The notes: generated from the letters alone by a model not told the origin. DNA of 64,000 nucleotides from Rebecca billardiae RCC1528 (GCA_965240325.2 OZ251225.1:3410001-3474000); one strand, 5' to 3'; shown: positions 49,760 to 60,146, counted from the stretch's first letter. Translations and numbers: made by a program.

Positions 49760-51088
49760 ATGGCTGCCGCTGCACACTCGCGGCGATGTCGGCAACTGCT
49801 CGCCGTCATGTTCATCACGGGTGCCATACTGATGATGGTCACGATGAGCGCCTCGTGGCTCGCCAGAACAAGCAAGGTACGTCGGCTGGCCACGCCGCGC
49901 CGGCAGGGCCTCGCTCCGGCTGCGGTAGCGCAAGCACCGCGGGCAATGGTTGGTGACGGCGCGGACGTTGCGGCCGCGGAGCGCGAATGGGACGCGGATG
50001 CTGGTGAGTCGGACGTCTCCATCCGGCAGCTGGCCGTGCGCCGCTTTGTGACGACCGCAGGCGATAGTCGCAGCGCTTCCAACAGCACGGGCGCCGTGGT
50101 CGTGATGTGCACAAACACCAGCCGTGATGTGAGTGACCTGGCGTCTGCGCTCACAGCGCTCGGCAACGCCATGCGCGACCGCATGGCGGGCGTGCCGGTG
50201 CTCGTGATCCACGAGGACATGAGCGAGGAGCAGGTGTCGCTGCTGCGGCGCGCTGCGGGTGGCCGCATCGCGGACCTGCGCTTCGTGCGCATTGCGTTTG
50301 CACTGCCGCGGTCAGCTGTGCGGCTCCGCTCCAAGGGTGTGCGCTGGGTGCGCCACTGGACAGGCAACATGCGCGCGTCACTTCCCGGCTGGCGCACGCA
50401 TCGACACGGGCTCCGCGCGTACGCCAAGCGGAAGGAGTCGCACCCTTTCGGCTACTACCACATGTGCCGCTTCTGGAGCGGTGCCGGATACGAGCTGCCT
50501 GCGCTCGAGCCGTTCCGCTTTGTGATGCGCATCGACGCCGACTCGCGTTGCAGCCAGTCGCTGCCAGATGTCTTCGGCGAGATGCAGCGACGGGGCGCGG
50601 TGTATGCGTACGCACGCGAGGCTTCCGACGCGGGGGACTTTGTCGAGGGCCTCTACCTCGCTGCGCGCGCCTACGCCGAGCGCGCTGGCACCGCCGTGCT
50701 CGAGGCGCTGATGCGAGGCCTCGAAGGGCACCGCAAGTTCAGCCCCATGCCCAACTGCTCGGCTGCACCCCCCGCTGCGCTCGCACCGGCGCTAGCCTTT
50801 GGTGACCAGACGCCGCTCGCGGAGGACGGCGAGCCGATCGACGTGCGCCCGTGCGAGCACGAGCTCTTCACCGGCCTGCCGACCTACTACACCAACTTCG
50901 AGGTTGTGGATACTAGCTTCATCAAGCGGCGAGGCGCGTACCGCGCGTGGTTCGAGCACCTGGATGCGGACGGTGGCATCTTTGCGCACCGCTGGGGAGA
51001 CGCGCCGATCCGCTGGCTCGGCGTGCAGATGTATGCGCCGCCAGAGGCAGTGTGGCAGCTGCCCAAGCCATACTGCAGGCACCCATGA
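49760..51088 (+). CDS. GT15-family alpha-mannosyltransferase-like (KRE2/MNT1 type)
   Basis: 442 residues from ATG 49760, single exon. A short basic N-terminus and one membrane helix (LLAVMFITGAILMMVTMSAS) give a type II Golgi topology. The catalytic region has VVVMCTNTSRDVSDL at its start, HPFGYYHMCRFWSG, a beta-strand RFVMRIDADSRC in place of the yeast YWRVEP, and then YTNFEVVDTSFIKRRGAYRA with GGIFAHRWGDAPIRWLGV. The last two blocks align closely with yeast Kre2p around its nucleophile Glu and the RWGDAP motif. It probably adds mannose to N- or O-glycans from GDP-mannose. Confidence 0.85.
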   Translation: MAAAAHSRRCRQLLAVMFITGAILMMVTMSASWLARTSKVRRLATPRRQGLAPAAVAQAPRAMVGDGADVAAAEREWDADAGESDVSIRQLAVRRFVTTAGDSRSASNSTGAVVVMCTNTSRDVSDLASALTALGNAMRDRMAGVPVLVIHEDMSEEQVSLLRRAAGGRIADLRFVRIAFALPRSAVRLRSKGVRWVRHWTGNMRASLPGWRTHRHGLRAYAKRKESHPFGYYHMCRFWSGAGYELPALEPFRFVMRIDADSRCSQSLPDVFGEMQRRGAVYAYAREASDAGDFVEGLYLAARAYAERAGTAVLEALMRGLEGHRKFSPMPNCSAAPPAALAPALAFGDQTPLAEDGEPIDVRPCEHELFTGLPTYYTNFEVVDTSFIKRRGAYRAWFEHLDADGGIFAHRWGDAPIRWLGVQMYAPPEAVWQLPKPYCRHP

Positions 51089-51377
51089 GTCCTCTGACGA
51101 TCCGGTCACTTGACTCAGCAGGCCCTTAATAATATTGCGCTAGTTCTGCCACCGCGTCCGAGCACTGCTCATGCTGGTGCCAGCGCGACTACGGCTTTTT
51201 ACGACTGGAGACTTGCGCATCATATTGTCACTAGCTGCTAGCTGCTGCTACTGGCAATAGCGACTGCGGACTGGATTCTGGAAGTTTGGATACGTCGACC
51301 GAAGACGTCCGAAGTCATCACGTGACGCGTCCCGATGGCGTGCTGACAGTGTACATAGCCGTTGTCATCATCAAGAT

Positions 51378-53100
51378 TCAAGAGCGCCAAAACTTGAGCA
51401 TCTTGTCCTTACCACCCGAAGCGACCCGCTGGCCGTCGGGCGACCAGTCGACTGCGAACACCTCGTCAGCGTGGCCGGGCAGGTCGAACTTGAGCTTGCG
51501 CGTGCGCACCTCCCAGACCTTCATCGTCGAGTCGCGCGAGCCTGAGACGACCAGCCGCGAGTCTCCGGACCAGCCCACCTGGTACACTGGGCCGACGTGG
51601 CCGCGCAGCGCGCAGATGAACTTGCCGTCCGCGCCTTGCCACAGCCGCACCGAGCCATCGAAGGAGGCGCTCGCGAGCAGCCTGCCATCCGGGGAGAAGC
51701 TGATCGCGTTCACCGGCCGCTGGTGGCCCTGCAGCCGGCACACCGGCTTCTTGGTGCTGGCCGGCCGCCACAGGTACACGGTGAAGTCGTCCGAGCCGGA
51801 GGCGAGCAGCTCCCCGTCCGCGCCCTTGAGCTCGTCGTACTTGGCACGCGCCACCGCGGTGCGCGCCGCAAGGGTCGCTTCGCTCGGCATCTCTATGCCA
51901 GCGTCTGCCTTGCCACCGCCACGCCGCTTGCCATTCGGTGCGGGGGCGCTGTCGCCGTCCGTGGCGGCGGTGGCCTCCGCGGCCGGCTCGGCCGCAGCCG
52001 GAGCGGCCAACACTGCCCCTGCGGCGGCGGCAGCGCCGTCCCCTGCGCCCGCGTCTGGCCCCTGCGCGCTCTCGTCCGCGCCACGGTGGTTGAAGGTGCC
52101 CGTGCGCAGCGCGTGGTCCGTGCTGAGCGCGAGGCAGTTGACCCAGTGGCCATGGCCCTCGAGCGTGCGCGCCAGGATGCCGCTGCTCGCCACCCACACC
52201 TTGACGGTGCGGTCCTGCGAGCCTGCGGGGGACACGGCGCGGGTTGGGTGCGTGTCACTCGGCGCAGCCAGCGTGCCAGCCGCGCAACGCCGGGCCTGGG
52301 CCCGCGCAGAGGGCCCGCGCGGCGCGGCGCGGAACGGCGCGCGCAGTCGCGTGAACAGCACCTGAGTAGATGAGCCCCTCGCCGCCCCACTTGACGCACG
52401 TGACGGAGGCGGTGTGGCCCGAGAGCTGGTGCACGCACCGGCCGGTGCGCCAGTTCCACAGCTTGATCAGGAAGTCCTTCGACGCGGAGGCCAGCATGTC
52501 GCACCGCGGGTTGGCGTGCATCGGCTCCCATGCCACCGCCGTCACCCACTTGCGGTGGCCCGCGAGCCCGCCACCCGCCGCGCGGCCGCGCACGGCATCC
52601 CACACGAAGAGCGTGCCGTCCTTGCCGCCGGTGGCGAGCATGCGGCCGTCGGGTGACCAGCCCGTGCACAGCACCCAGTCGCGGTGCCCTCGCAGCGTGA
52701 AGCGCGGCGTCTCTGTGTGGATGTCCCACAGCCGCACAGTCGAGTCGCCTGAGCCGGTCGCGAGGTGGCGGCCGTCCGGCGAGAAGCACACGTGTAAGAT
52801 GGCGTCGGCGTGCCCGGCCAGGGTGCTCGTACACCTGGTGACTGATTTGACGCGGAAGACCGCCTGAGGCACGTACGTGATCGACACGACCTGCTCGGCA
52901 GACGCGCTACCCAGCGCATCGCCCACGCTGGTCACCACCTCCTCGTCGCCGACGTAGAATGAGTAGGGCAGCACCTCGTCGCTCTCGAGGAGGCGGTTGA
53001 CGATGAGCGTGAGCTCCTTCGCCGTCGTGCTGACCGGCATATCCAGCTGGGGCCCCATCGCCTCGCCCTCCGCCGAGCGGAACTTGCATATGAGGCTCAT
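51378..53100 (-). CDS. NLE1: Notchless homologue (NLE1/Rsa4), WD40 ribosome-assembly factor, two exons
   Basis: Exons 52362-53100 and 51378-52222, with a 139-bp intron (donor GTGCTGTTC); 527 residues. The N-terminal NLE domain (VSTTAKELTLIVNRLLE; LPYSFYVGDEEV) binds the MIDAS domain of midasin. Eight WD40 blades follow, e.g. HADAILHVCFSPDGRHLATG, GHRDWVLCTGWSPDGRMLAT, GHQRPVNAISFSPDGRLLAS and HADEVFAVDWSPDGQRVASG. The junction gives LIYSGSQDRTVKVW, the usual blade sequence. Unlike the animal protein (about 485 residues) it has an Ala/Asp-rich insertion of about 40 residues near 290-330. It acts in nucleolar 60S maturation. Confidence 0.95.
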
Positions 53101-53391
53101 GGCGAGACGGGCACGCGTCCACGCCCGGCCCTGGGCTCTCACCGCGTCGCCGCTTCGATTTCAGATTCCGCGCTGCCGGCCAAATCTCGGACGAACAGCA
53201 TGGCGGACCGACTACTGGTACCGAGGCGGACGCCAAGGCAGAAGGCTGGAGGTATCCGATGGGGGGGTTCTTGCTGACCAGGGCAGGTCAGCAAGCCCAC
53301 CTGGTGCCTCCCTGCTGCGTACGCAAGTGTGACCACATGAGCCTTCTCCGGCGAGCTAGCGTGCGACGTCCGTGGGCTGGCGTGCGCACGC

Positions 53392-56300
53392 TCAAAGGAT
53401 CGCGCATCGCTCGTGCTGGTACACGTACGCGAGCTCGCCCTCTTCAAACTGCTGCCCGTTGAGCGAGAGCTGCACGACGGCCGTGCCCGCGTCTGCGAAG
53501 CGCGGCGTGAGGAAGCGCACCTCCGACTCCGAGATGCGCGCGCCGGGCACGCACATCTGCACGCCGTGCAGCACGACGCGCACGGTGATCTCGGACGTGT
53601 CGGCAAAGCGCGCGCCGAGCAGGCGCACGGGCGTGCCGCCGCCGCTGCCGCCCTTGGCCGGCCGCAGGCGCTGCAGCAGCGGAGGCGCGTAGTAGCGGAT
53701 GCCGATGCTGAGCCGAGACTCCCCAGCCGCGTCCGCACCGCCAGCCACGCCGCACGAGCCGCAGAGCGCGGCCTCGGCCGCGCCGTGCGGGAGCGCGCCC
53801 GCGACGTCGTGCGCGCCCGCGTGCGCGCCGCGCCCGCCGCCGCCGCCGCCGCCCACGTTGCCGCCGCTGTGGCTTGCGGGCACGCCCGGCACGCACGGCG
53901 TGCGAGGCTCGGTCGCCGACGCGCCGCCGCCCGCGCCGCCCGCGCACGGCGTGCCGACCGGGGCCGGCGGCGGCTCAGAGCGCAGCGCAATCGTGAGCGT
54001 CGCCATGCCCGCGCCATGCGGCGCGGGCGGCAGCGCGCACCGCAGCTTGAAGTCGGACACGAACTCGGCGGGCACTGGCACGGCGGCGAGCGAGCCCGGC
54101 GCGATGGGCGTGCCGATGGCGTGCGGCGGGAGCGCCGCGGCGCTCGGCGGGCGCTCGCCGCGCGAGAGCCAAAGCGTCACCTGCCCGCGCCAGACCGCGC
54201 GGCCAAAGCCCTCGCCCGCGAGCGTGACGACGGTGCCACCGCGCACGGGCGCGCTCGCCGGCGAGACGCCGTGGATGGCCGTTGGGCGCGCGCCGAGCGC
54301 GCCCGCGTGGCCGAGGCCGCCGCCGCCGCCGCCCACGCTCGCCAGCTGCGGGAGGAGCCGCGCGACCGCGCGGTCCGTCGGCGAGAGCCCGCCCGCGCGC
54401 GTCGCGCCGCCGTACTTCCGCTCGAACTCGGCGTGCACCTTGCGCGCGTCGTCGAGCAGCAGCTCGGGCGTGTCGGGCGCGGCCGCCTGAACGCCCCACT
54501 TGAGCACGAGGAGGGCGTGCTCGGCGGTCACGGCGACGAGGAGGCGCTCGAAGCGGTCGTCGCGCGGGGCGGCGCCGGGCGGCCGCGCTGGGAGGAACGC
54601 GTCGAGCTGCGCGGTCGCCAGCGCGAGCATCGCGCAGTTCACCAGGCAGGAGGCCCACGCGACGAAGTCGAGGACGAGCGCCCACGAGTCGCCCGCGCCC
54701 AGGCCGCCCACGCGCACAGGGATCGGCCGCTGCGAGAGGGTCGAGAGCCGCACGGCGGCGCAGCGGATCTCGGCGGCGGCGCACAGCATGCACAGCAGTG
54801 GCGCGAGCGGCCAGACCACCGTGAACACGGTCGCATACCCGAACTGCAGCACGAGGCGCGCCGTGTCGAGGAACGGGTCGTACGGCGGCCGCGCCGCCTC
54901 GTCCAGCGCCGAGCCGTGCCACGCGAGGCCGACCACCGCGCGCGCGAGCCGCTGCAGGGTGGAGCGGCGCGGGCGCGCGCGGCGCGCGGGCGGCGCGCGC
55001 GGCGGCGGGAGCGGCGCGGGCGGCGTGCCGTCCTGCGCGCCGCGCGCGCGCGCGGGCGACTCGGCGGCTCGCCACCGCGGGCCGCGCTGCTGCAGGCCGG
55101 ACGGCGTCCCGTGCGCCGCGCCGCGCGAGGCGGCCGCGCGCGGGGGCGTGCGATCGGCGGGCGACTCGGGCGGACTCGCGCGCCCGCCGCTCGGGACGGA
55201 GACGTCGTCGGCTGAGGCGCTCGCGCGCACGCCGCCCGCGCGAGGCAGCGGCTGGTACGTGCCGCCACCCGTGCTCAGCCGGCTGAGCAGCGAGAGCGAG
55301 ATGCTCGAGAGCTCGCTGCCCACCGCGCCGCACGCGCCGCCGCGCGCCGCGCCTCCGCCTCCGGCCGCGCACGCGCCGCGCACGCCCCGAGGGAACCACC
55401 CGCTGCTGAGCGGCGGGGCGCGGCCCGCGCGCGCCGATGCGCGCCCCCGCGCGGCAGCTTTCTCCAAGTCGCGCACGCCGCCTGCGGGCATCCCGACCAC
55501 CTCGTCGTCCTCCTCGTCGTCTTCCTCGTCCTCGTCGTCGTCATCCTCGCCGCAGCTCGAGTCGGAGCAGGCGGCGGCGCGCGAGCGCGTGCGCACGGGC
55601 GGCGGGCGCGCTGGCTCGGCATCGAGCGGCTCAGCCGCCGTGGCGCACATCGAGGTAGCGCGGCAGCGGCGGCGGAGCGGGAGTTGGCTGACGAGCGCGC
55701 GCTCCTCGTCCTCGCCGCCCGCCAGCTGCGGCGTGCGCGGCGCGTGCTGCACGCCGGGCTCCGGCCCGGCGGCGCCCACCGAGGCCAAGTCGCCCCTCGA
55801 CGGCGCGCGATCGAACGGCGGCGGCGCCTCTGCGCGCGCACCCGGGGCCGACGGCTGCAGCAGCGCAGACGGCTGCTCGGCCAGGAAGGGCGGCGCGGCG
55901 CGCTGGAGCGCGCCGCCCGCGGCCGCGCCGTACGCCGCCGCGTGCGCCGCGGCGAAGACGGAGAGCGGCGCCGAGTTCGAGCGCAGCACCGGCGGCGACG
56001 GCGCGCTCGCCGGCACCGCGGCCGCGTCGGCCGCGACGGCGACCGGCCGCGGCCGCGGCGGCGTGGGGAACGCGCAGCGGCACGGGGAGAGCGAGCGCGG
56101 CTCGGACGCGGCGTCCGCGTCGTCGGAGGCGGAGGCGGCGTCGGCGCAGGTGGGCGCGGTGGGCGCGACGACCGCCGGCGCCGCGGTGAGCTGCGCGACG
56201 CGCATCGCCCAGCTCGCGAAGCGCCGCCAGCCCGAGCGCAGCGCGCGCGCGTCGGCGAGCTGCGCGCTCGGCGGCAGCAGCGCCGGCAGCACCACGGCGA

Positions 56301-57828
56301 CTGGCTGCCACACGCACGAGACGGCGAGGACGGAGACGACGGAGGTGACGAGCGCGCCACGCCACGTCTCGGCGTCGAAGTCCGCGCGGTGCAGCGCGAC
56401 GCTCCACAGCGTGTCCCCGAACGGGATGTGGAAGAAGGCGAGCAGGAAGAACCAGAGGAAGCCGTCAATAAAAAAGAAGGCTGACACCTTGAGCACGAGC
56501 GCGCGCTCAAACTCGCGCTCGGTCCGGTAGTTCTCCCACCGGTTGAGCGCGACGGCGAGGCGCATGAAGAGGCCAAAGTTGAGCAGCTCGACAAGGCAGC
56601 CCCACAGCAGCGAGAGCCCCGTCACCAGCGCCGACTTCACCAGCCGGTAGTGCGGCGAGAGGTGGATGGCGATCCAAGCAACGTACAGGGCAAACACGAT
56701 AGCCGTGAGCAGCAGCAGCTGCGTGAGCAGCACGGGCACCGTCACGCACAGCTTGAGCGAGCGGCGCCAGCGCACGTCGCGCAGCTCCTCGGCGCCGGTG
56801 AGGCGCGAGAGCACCCGCTGCCCGCGGAAGTCCGCGCGCACGCGCTCCGCCGGCGCGTTGGGCGGCAGCACGCCGTGGCCGCCCACGCGCGCCGGGCACA
56901 GCTCCTCCACTCGCCAGAGCGCGGCGAGCTCGCGCTGCTGCAGCCGCCACGACTCGAGGAAGGCGGTGGCCCAGAGCGAGATGCCGAGGCCGAAGAGCGG
57001 CTGCGCGATGGCGTGCGCGCCCGGCCACACCCACTTGAGCAGCCGGATCCCCACGCCCGCCGCCGCCGGCGCCGCCAGCCCGGCGGTGTAGTGGGTGGCG
57101 AACGCGAAATGGAACGCGACCTTCTCTCCGTGCACGTTGCGCAGCGCGTGCAGCTGGTGCGCGCGCAGCCGCCAGTGGCGGCAGAGGTGACGGACGAGCG
57201 AGGCGTTGAACGCGCGGTCGTGCACCGCGAACGGCGGGCACGCGAGCGCCAGCGCGCCGCCGTGCGAGCGTGACAGCTCGGCGCGGATGGCCGCACACAC
57301 CTCGGTCAGCACAGGCTCTGCGAGCGCGACGCGCCGGGCGGGCGTGAACGCGCTGTGCTCGAGCGAGGCGGCGCTGGGCACGAACTCTGCGCCGCCATGC
57401 GCGCGGGGGCCCTCGCGCAGCCACGCATCCAGCTCCTCGCGCACAGCCGCCGCGCGCAGCAGCTCGAGGCTCGGTCGGAGGAGCAGCAGCGCCGAACGCT
57501 GGCCCTCAGATGCGACCGCAGCCGCGGCCGAGCCGGCGCCCACACCACCCGCGAGGCCGAGCTCCGCGGAGGCGCCTTCGTCCTTCACGAGCTCGAAGCC
57601 GGCCTCGCGCAGCCGCGTGACCACCGTCTCCAGCGCCTCGTCCGCACCCGCCACCCGCGTCGGGCCGAAGAGGCGCGCAAACGAGAGGAAGTTCTTGGCG
57701 CGCGCAAACGTCGAGCCGGACGTGTCGTCGAGGATCAGTGCGAAGTCCGCGACGGCGCCGTCGGCATCCGCGCCATCGGCGCAGGCGGCGACGCTGATGG
57801 ATCGCGCGTAATGCCGCTCAGCGAACAT
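53392..57828 (-). CDS. Anoctamin (TMEM16)-type membrane protein with C-terminal IPT/TIG domains
   Basis: 1478 residues from ATG 57828, no intron needed. The N-terminal cytosolic domain leads to a first membrane block from about residue 243: FAFATHYTAGLAAP, then LGISLWATAFLESWRLQQREL, the FLExWKRxxxxL-like anoctamin hallmark. ALNRWENYRTEREFERALVL (near 430) matches the anoctamin WENHRT motif and is followed by a helix pair. A 400-residue Ser/Pro/acidic loop lies at about 540-940. The second membrane block has LVLQFGYATVFTVVWPLAPL and a following EIRC. After about 1180 come two IPT/TIG-like folds (IHGVSPASAPVRGGTVVTLA; LRPAKGGSGGGTPVRLLGA). Anoctamins are Ca-activated chloride channels or lipid scramblases. 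Whether the Ca-binding acidic residues are all kept is not resolved. Confidence 0.85.
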   Translation of the reverse strand: MFAERHYARSISVAACADGADADGAVADFALILDDTSGSTFARAKNFLSFARLFGPTRVAGADEALETVVTRLREAGFELVKDEGASAELGLAGGVGAGSAAAAVASEGQRSALLLLRPSLELLRAAAVREELDAWLREGPRAHGGAEFVPSAASLEHSAFTPARRVALAEPVLTEVCAAIRAELSRSHGGALALACPPFAVHDRAFNASLVRHLCRHWRLRAHQLHALRNVHGEKVAFHFAFATHYTAGLAAPAAAGVGIRLLKWVWPGAHAIAQPLFGLGISLWATAFLESWRLQQRELAALWRVEELCPARVGGHGVLPPNAPAERVRADFRGQRVLSRLTGAEELRDVRWRRSLKLCVTVPVLLTQLLLLTAIVFALYVAWIAIHLSPHYRLVKSALVTGLSLLWGCLVELLNFGLFMRLAVALNRWENYRTEREFERALVLKVSAFFFIDGFLWFFLLAFFHIPFGDTLWSVALHRADFDAETWRGALVTSVVSVLAVSCVWQPVAVVLPALLPPSAQLADARALRSGWRRFASWAMRVAQLTAAPAVVAPTAPTCADAASASDDADAASEPRSLSPCRCAFPTPPRPRPVAVAADAAAVPASAPSPPVLRSNSAPLSVFAAAHAAAYGAAAGGALQRAAPPFLAEQPSALLQPSAPGARAEAPPPFDRAPSRGDLASVGAAGPEPGVQHAPRTPQLAGGEDEERALVSQLPLRRRCRATSMCATAAEPLDAEPARPPPVRTRSRAAACSDSSCGEDDDDEDEEDDEEDDEVVGMPAGGVRDLEKAAARGRASARAGRAPPLSSGWFPRGVRGACAAGGGGAARGGACGAVGSELSSISLSLLSRLSTGGGTYQPLPRAGGVRASASADDVSVPSGGRASPPESPADRTPPRAAASRGAAHGTPSGLQQRGPRWRAAESPARARGAQDGTPPAPLPPPRAPPARRARPRRSTLQRLARAVVGLAWHGSALDEAARPPYDPFLDTARLVLQFGYATVFTVVWPLAPLLCMLCAAAEIRCAAVRLSTLSQRPIPVRVGGLGAGDSWALVLDFVAWASCLVNCAMLALATAQLDAFLPARPPGAAPRDDRFERLLVAVTAEHALLVLKWGVQAAAPDTPELLLDDARKVHAEFERKYGGATRAGGLSPTDRAVARLLPQLASVGGGGGGLGHAGALGARPTAIHGVSPASAPVRGGTVVTLAGEGFGRAVWRGQVTLWLSRGERPPSAAALPPHAIGTPIAPGSLAAVPVPAEFVSDFKLRCALPPAPHGAGMATLTIALRSEPPPAPVGTPCAGGAGGGASATEPRTPCVPGVPASHSGGNVGGGGGGGRGAHAGAHDVAGALPHGAAEAALCGSCGVAGGADAAGESRLSIGIRYYAPPLLQRLRPAKGGSGGGTPVRLLGARFADTSEITVRVVLHGVQMCVPGARISESEVRFLTPRFADAGTAVVQLSLNGQQFEEGELAYVYQHERCAIL

Positions 57829-57932
57829 CAAGGACGTCTCGGCTCACGGGCATCCGGACGCCATGCTGCGTCCGCAGGTCGGCGAGCGGCCGCGCTGCCC
57901 GCAGCGCGGGCCCATCCGCGACGACGCGGACG
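57829..57932. promoter_or_regulatory. Short bidirectional promoter spacer
   Basis: 104 bp between the anoctamin (minus) and PITH-protein (plus) start codons. G+C-rich; a shared promoter is inferred from layout. Confidence 0.4.
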
Positions 57933-58487
57933 ATGGCGACCCTTCCGAGCGCCGACCTCTTGGAGCACCTGGAGATGCCGCAATGCGAGTGCCTGAACGA
58001 GGCGAAGGAGCACACGCTACACCACTGCCTCAAGCAGGGCCTACGAGATCAGTCGACGCTCTACCTGCAGTCGGACTGCGACGAGGAGCTCTTGATCTCG
58101 CTGCAGTTCATGTCGCCTGTGCGGATTGCGTCGATCAAGATCGAGGGCCCTGCTGACCAGGCGCCGTCGGCGATGCGATTGTTCGTGAATAAGATCGGCC
58201 TCGACTTTGACTCGGCGAAGACGGAGGCGCCGACCCAAGAGCTCAAGCTCTCCGAGGCTGACGTCGAGGAGGGCGGCAAGGCGGTGGAGCTGCGGTATGT
58301 GCTCTTCCAGAACGTGCAACGCCTCACGCTCTTCATCCCGGGTAACTTTGGAGGCGGCGACGAGACGGTGATCACAAAGCTGGTGCTTCTCGGCACACCA
58401 ATCGTGCACGAGGGGCTCAAGCGCTCCAAAGACGAGCAGGACAAGGCGACCAAGGGCGACTGGCTGGGCTCCGGCGGCGTGGCGTGA
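57933..58487 (+). CDS. PITH-domain protein (PITHD1 / TXNL1 C-terminal type)
   Basis: 184 residues, single exon, ATG 57933. Almost the whole protein is a PITH domain: CECLNEAKEHTLHHCL, YLQSDCDEELLISLQFMSP, VRIASIKIEGPA, LRYVLFQNVQRLTLFIPGNF and TVITKLVLLGTPI. In human TXNL1 this domain follows a thioredoxin domain and binds the 26S proteasome. Here no thioredoxin domain lies upstream, because the gene starts 104 bp from a divergent neighbour. It is therefore a stand-alone PITH protein like PITHD1. Cytosolic; proteasome association is inferred from the family. Confidence 0.92.
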   Translation: MATLPSADLLEHLEMPQCECLNEAKEHTLHHCLKQGLRDQSTLYLQSDCDEELLISLQFMSPVRIASIKIEGPADQAPSAMRLFVNKIGLDFDSAKTEAPTQELKLSEADVEEGGKAVELRYVLFQNVQRLTLFIPGNFGGGDETVITKLVLLGTPIVHEGLKRSKDEQDKATKGDWLGSGGVA

Positions 58488-58836
58488 GTTGCCATCGGAG
58501 TTCGGACTGTTGACAGATGACTTGACACTTGTCAGTACTACGTCGGAAGCCTCCGATCAGACTGATCAGATCATTCCGAGCGATACAGTCTTACGCAGTG
58601 CATGTCCACAATACGGCAGGCTGATCTGCTGGCTGTGGCCAGGACGCATGAGCCGCGGGCATCCGCGCCCGCAAATAAGGCGCAATCGGCAATGCGGCCT
58701 TGCCCCCGTGCCCGTGCCCGTACTGGCGACTACTGCCCGTGGTCCGGGTCGGAAGGCGCGCGGACGCATTCTCGATGCATGTGTCTGCTCAGCTGCACTC
58801 TGCAGCTGATGAGCCTGATGACGCTTGCCCGTTGCA

Positions 58837-58975
58837 TACTGTTTACTAAGAATAAGAGACGCACACAGCTCAGGCAGGCGAGATCGACGCCCGCCAACTG
58901 TACCGGTATGGGGGTATTGTCGTAGTAGTACAGTTTACTAAGAATAAGAGACGCACCATAGCTCAGGCAGGCGAG
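58837..58975 (-). repeat. Dispersed repeat A, two tandem inverted copies
   Basis: Copies at 58837-58882 and 58929-58975 share GTTTACTAAGAATAAGAGAC, then GCAC, then AGCTCAGGCAGGCGAG. Inverted, this is the 17696 copy (GCCTGCC ... GCGTCTCTTATTCTTAGT). The second copy ends 20 bp before the ATG of the next gene. Confidence 0.75.
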
Positions 58976-58994
58976 TAGTCGTCGTGAATCCACG

Positions 58995-60146
58995 ATGGCA
59001 CCCGCTTTCTTCGCTCCGCCTGGATGCGCCTCTAGGGAGTGGGCTCCGCAAGACTGGGCGGCCGAGGTCATCCGCGAGTACGCAGATGAGCGTGCCACGC
59101 TACTTGCACGCTTCCAATCGCTCACGCCGGATGTGGCCGACGCCCTGGGCCTAAACGCGAGCATGCAGCAGCTGGTGACGGCGTCGGAGGCAAACGAGCG
59201 AGCGCTCAGGAGCATGCTCCGCTTGCCGCCCTGCGTGCACGCTCTTAGCATGGCGGACACGCCTTTCGTGCCACGTAGCGCTGCATGTGGCCGTCGAGGC
59301 GATGCGGGCACCGCGTACACGCGAGCGCGCGACGTGCTCTCGCTCTTGGTCCGCGACTGGGGCCCAGACCCGGCAGCGCGAAGACTCGCCGCTCAGCTCG
59401 TCGGGCTCCTGACACGCTTCCTTCCGCCGGCGAGCTCGCACGTGCATGTGCCCGCTGCAGGTGCTTGCGGTCTTGCGTACGCACTCGCCGCTCGCGGCTT
59501 CCGTGTTGATGCCAGCGACGCTTCCCTGCCGGTGCTCGCAGCAGCGTACTCTGTGCTGAGCGGTGCACGCGAGCGCGTGCATCCACTCGCGCACGCGGAC
59601 GCCGATCTGTGGCGTCGAGCTGACGTGCAGCTTGGGACGCCAATACACGCACGGAGACTAGGAGGGGCTGCCCTTCGCCGCCTCACGCTGCAACCCGCGC
59701 CGTTCCCCGAAACCGTGCTTGGCAACCACATCGATGCGATCGTAACACATTTTGCCATTGATGCCTTGCCTGCATCTGTGGCCGAGACAGTCGGGCACAT
59801 CGCCAACACACTGCGCCCAGGAGGCGTGTGGCTGAACGCAGGGCCGCTGCTATATCACTCTGACTCGCAGCCGCCATTGACGCACGACGAGCTGCTCACT
59901 CTCGTGCGCCACCGCAACATGAGCGTGCGCTTGCGACGAACAGCACACGTGCGAGCCTATGATCCGGAGCCGAGGGCGGCAACACTTTTTGGCGTTCAAA
60001 GCTTTCTCGGGTTTGGAAGGCTTCTGCGAGCGCTCGTGTGCGTGGCGCAATCCGTGCGCTCCCTTCCACCTGAGGCGTGCGCGTCATCCGCGCTGATGTC
60101 CTCGCGCAGCTATGACATTGGGGTGTTTGTCGCAGTGCGCCAGTGA
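58995..60146 (+). CDS. Carnosine N-methyltransferase-like protein (N2227 family)
   Basis: 383 residues, single exon, ATG 58995. The layout is that of CARNMT1: a helical N-terminus, ARDVLSLLVRDWGPD (the conserved R-x4-W-x-x-D block), then the SAM-binding strand HVHVPAAGACGLAYALAARG, FRVDASDASLPVLAAAYSVL, and IDAIVTHFAIDALPASV with NTLRPGGVWLNAGPLLYH. In the family the SAM loop is usually VPGAGLGRLAYE; here it is VPAAGACGLAYA, so two glycine-loop positions and an Arg are changed, and cofactor binding may be weaker. Substrate could be carnosine or another histidine dipeptide; activity is uncertain. Confidence 0.8.
   Translation: MAPAFFAPPGCASREWAPQDWAAEVIREYADERATLLARFQSLTPDVADALGLNASMQQLVTASEANERALRSMLRLPPCVHALSMADTPFVPRSAACGRRGDAGTAYTRARDVLSLLVRDWGPDPAARRLAAQLVGLLTRFLPPASSHVHVPAAGACGLAYALAARGFRVDASDASLPVLAAAYSVLSGARERVHPLAHADADLWRRADVQLGTPIHARRLGGAALRRLTLQPAPFPETVLGNHIDAIVTHFAIDALPASVAETVGHIANTLRPGGVWLNAGPLLYHSDSQPPLTHDELLTLVRHRNMSVRLRRTAHVRAYDPEPRAATLFGVQSFLGFGRLLRALVCVAQSVRSLPPEACASSALMSSRSYDIGVFVAVRQ

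Noticed and set aside
54500-56530. 676-codon plus-strand frame inside the anoctamin gene
   Set aside because: Ser/Ala/Arg-rich antisense of the low-complexity loop; no domain.
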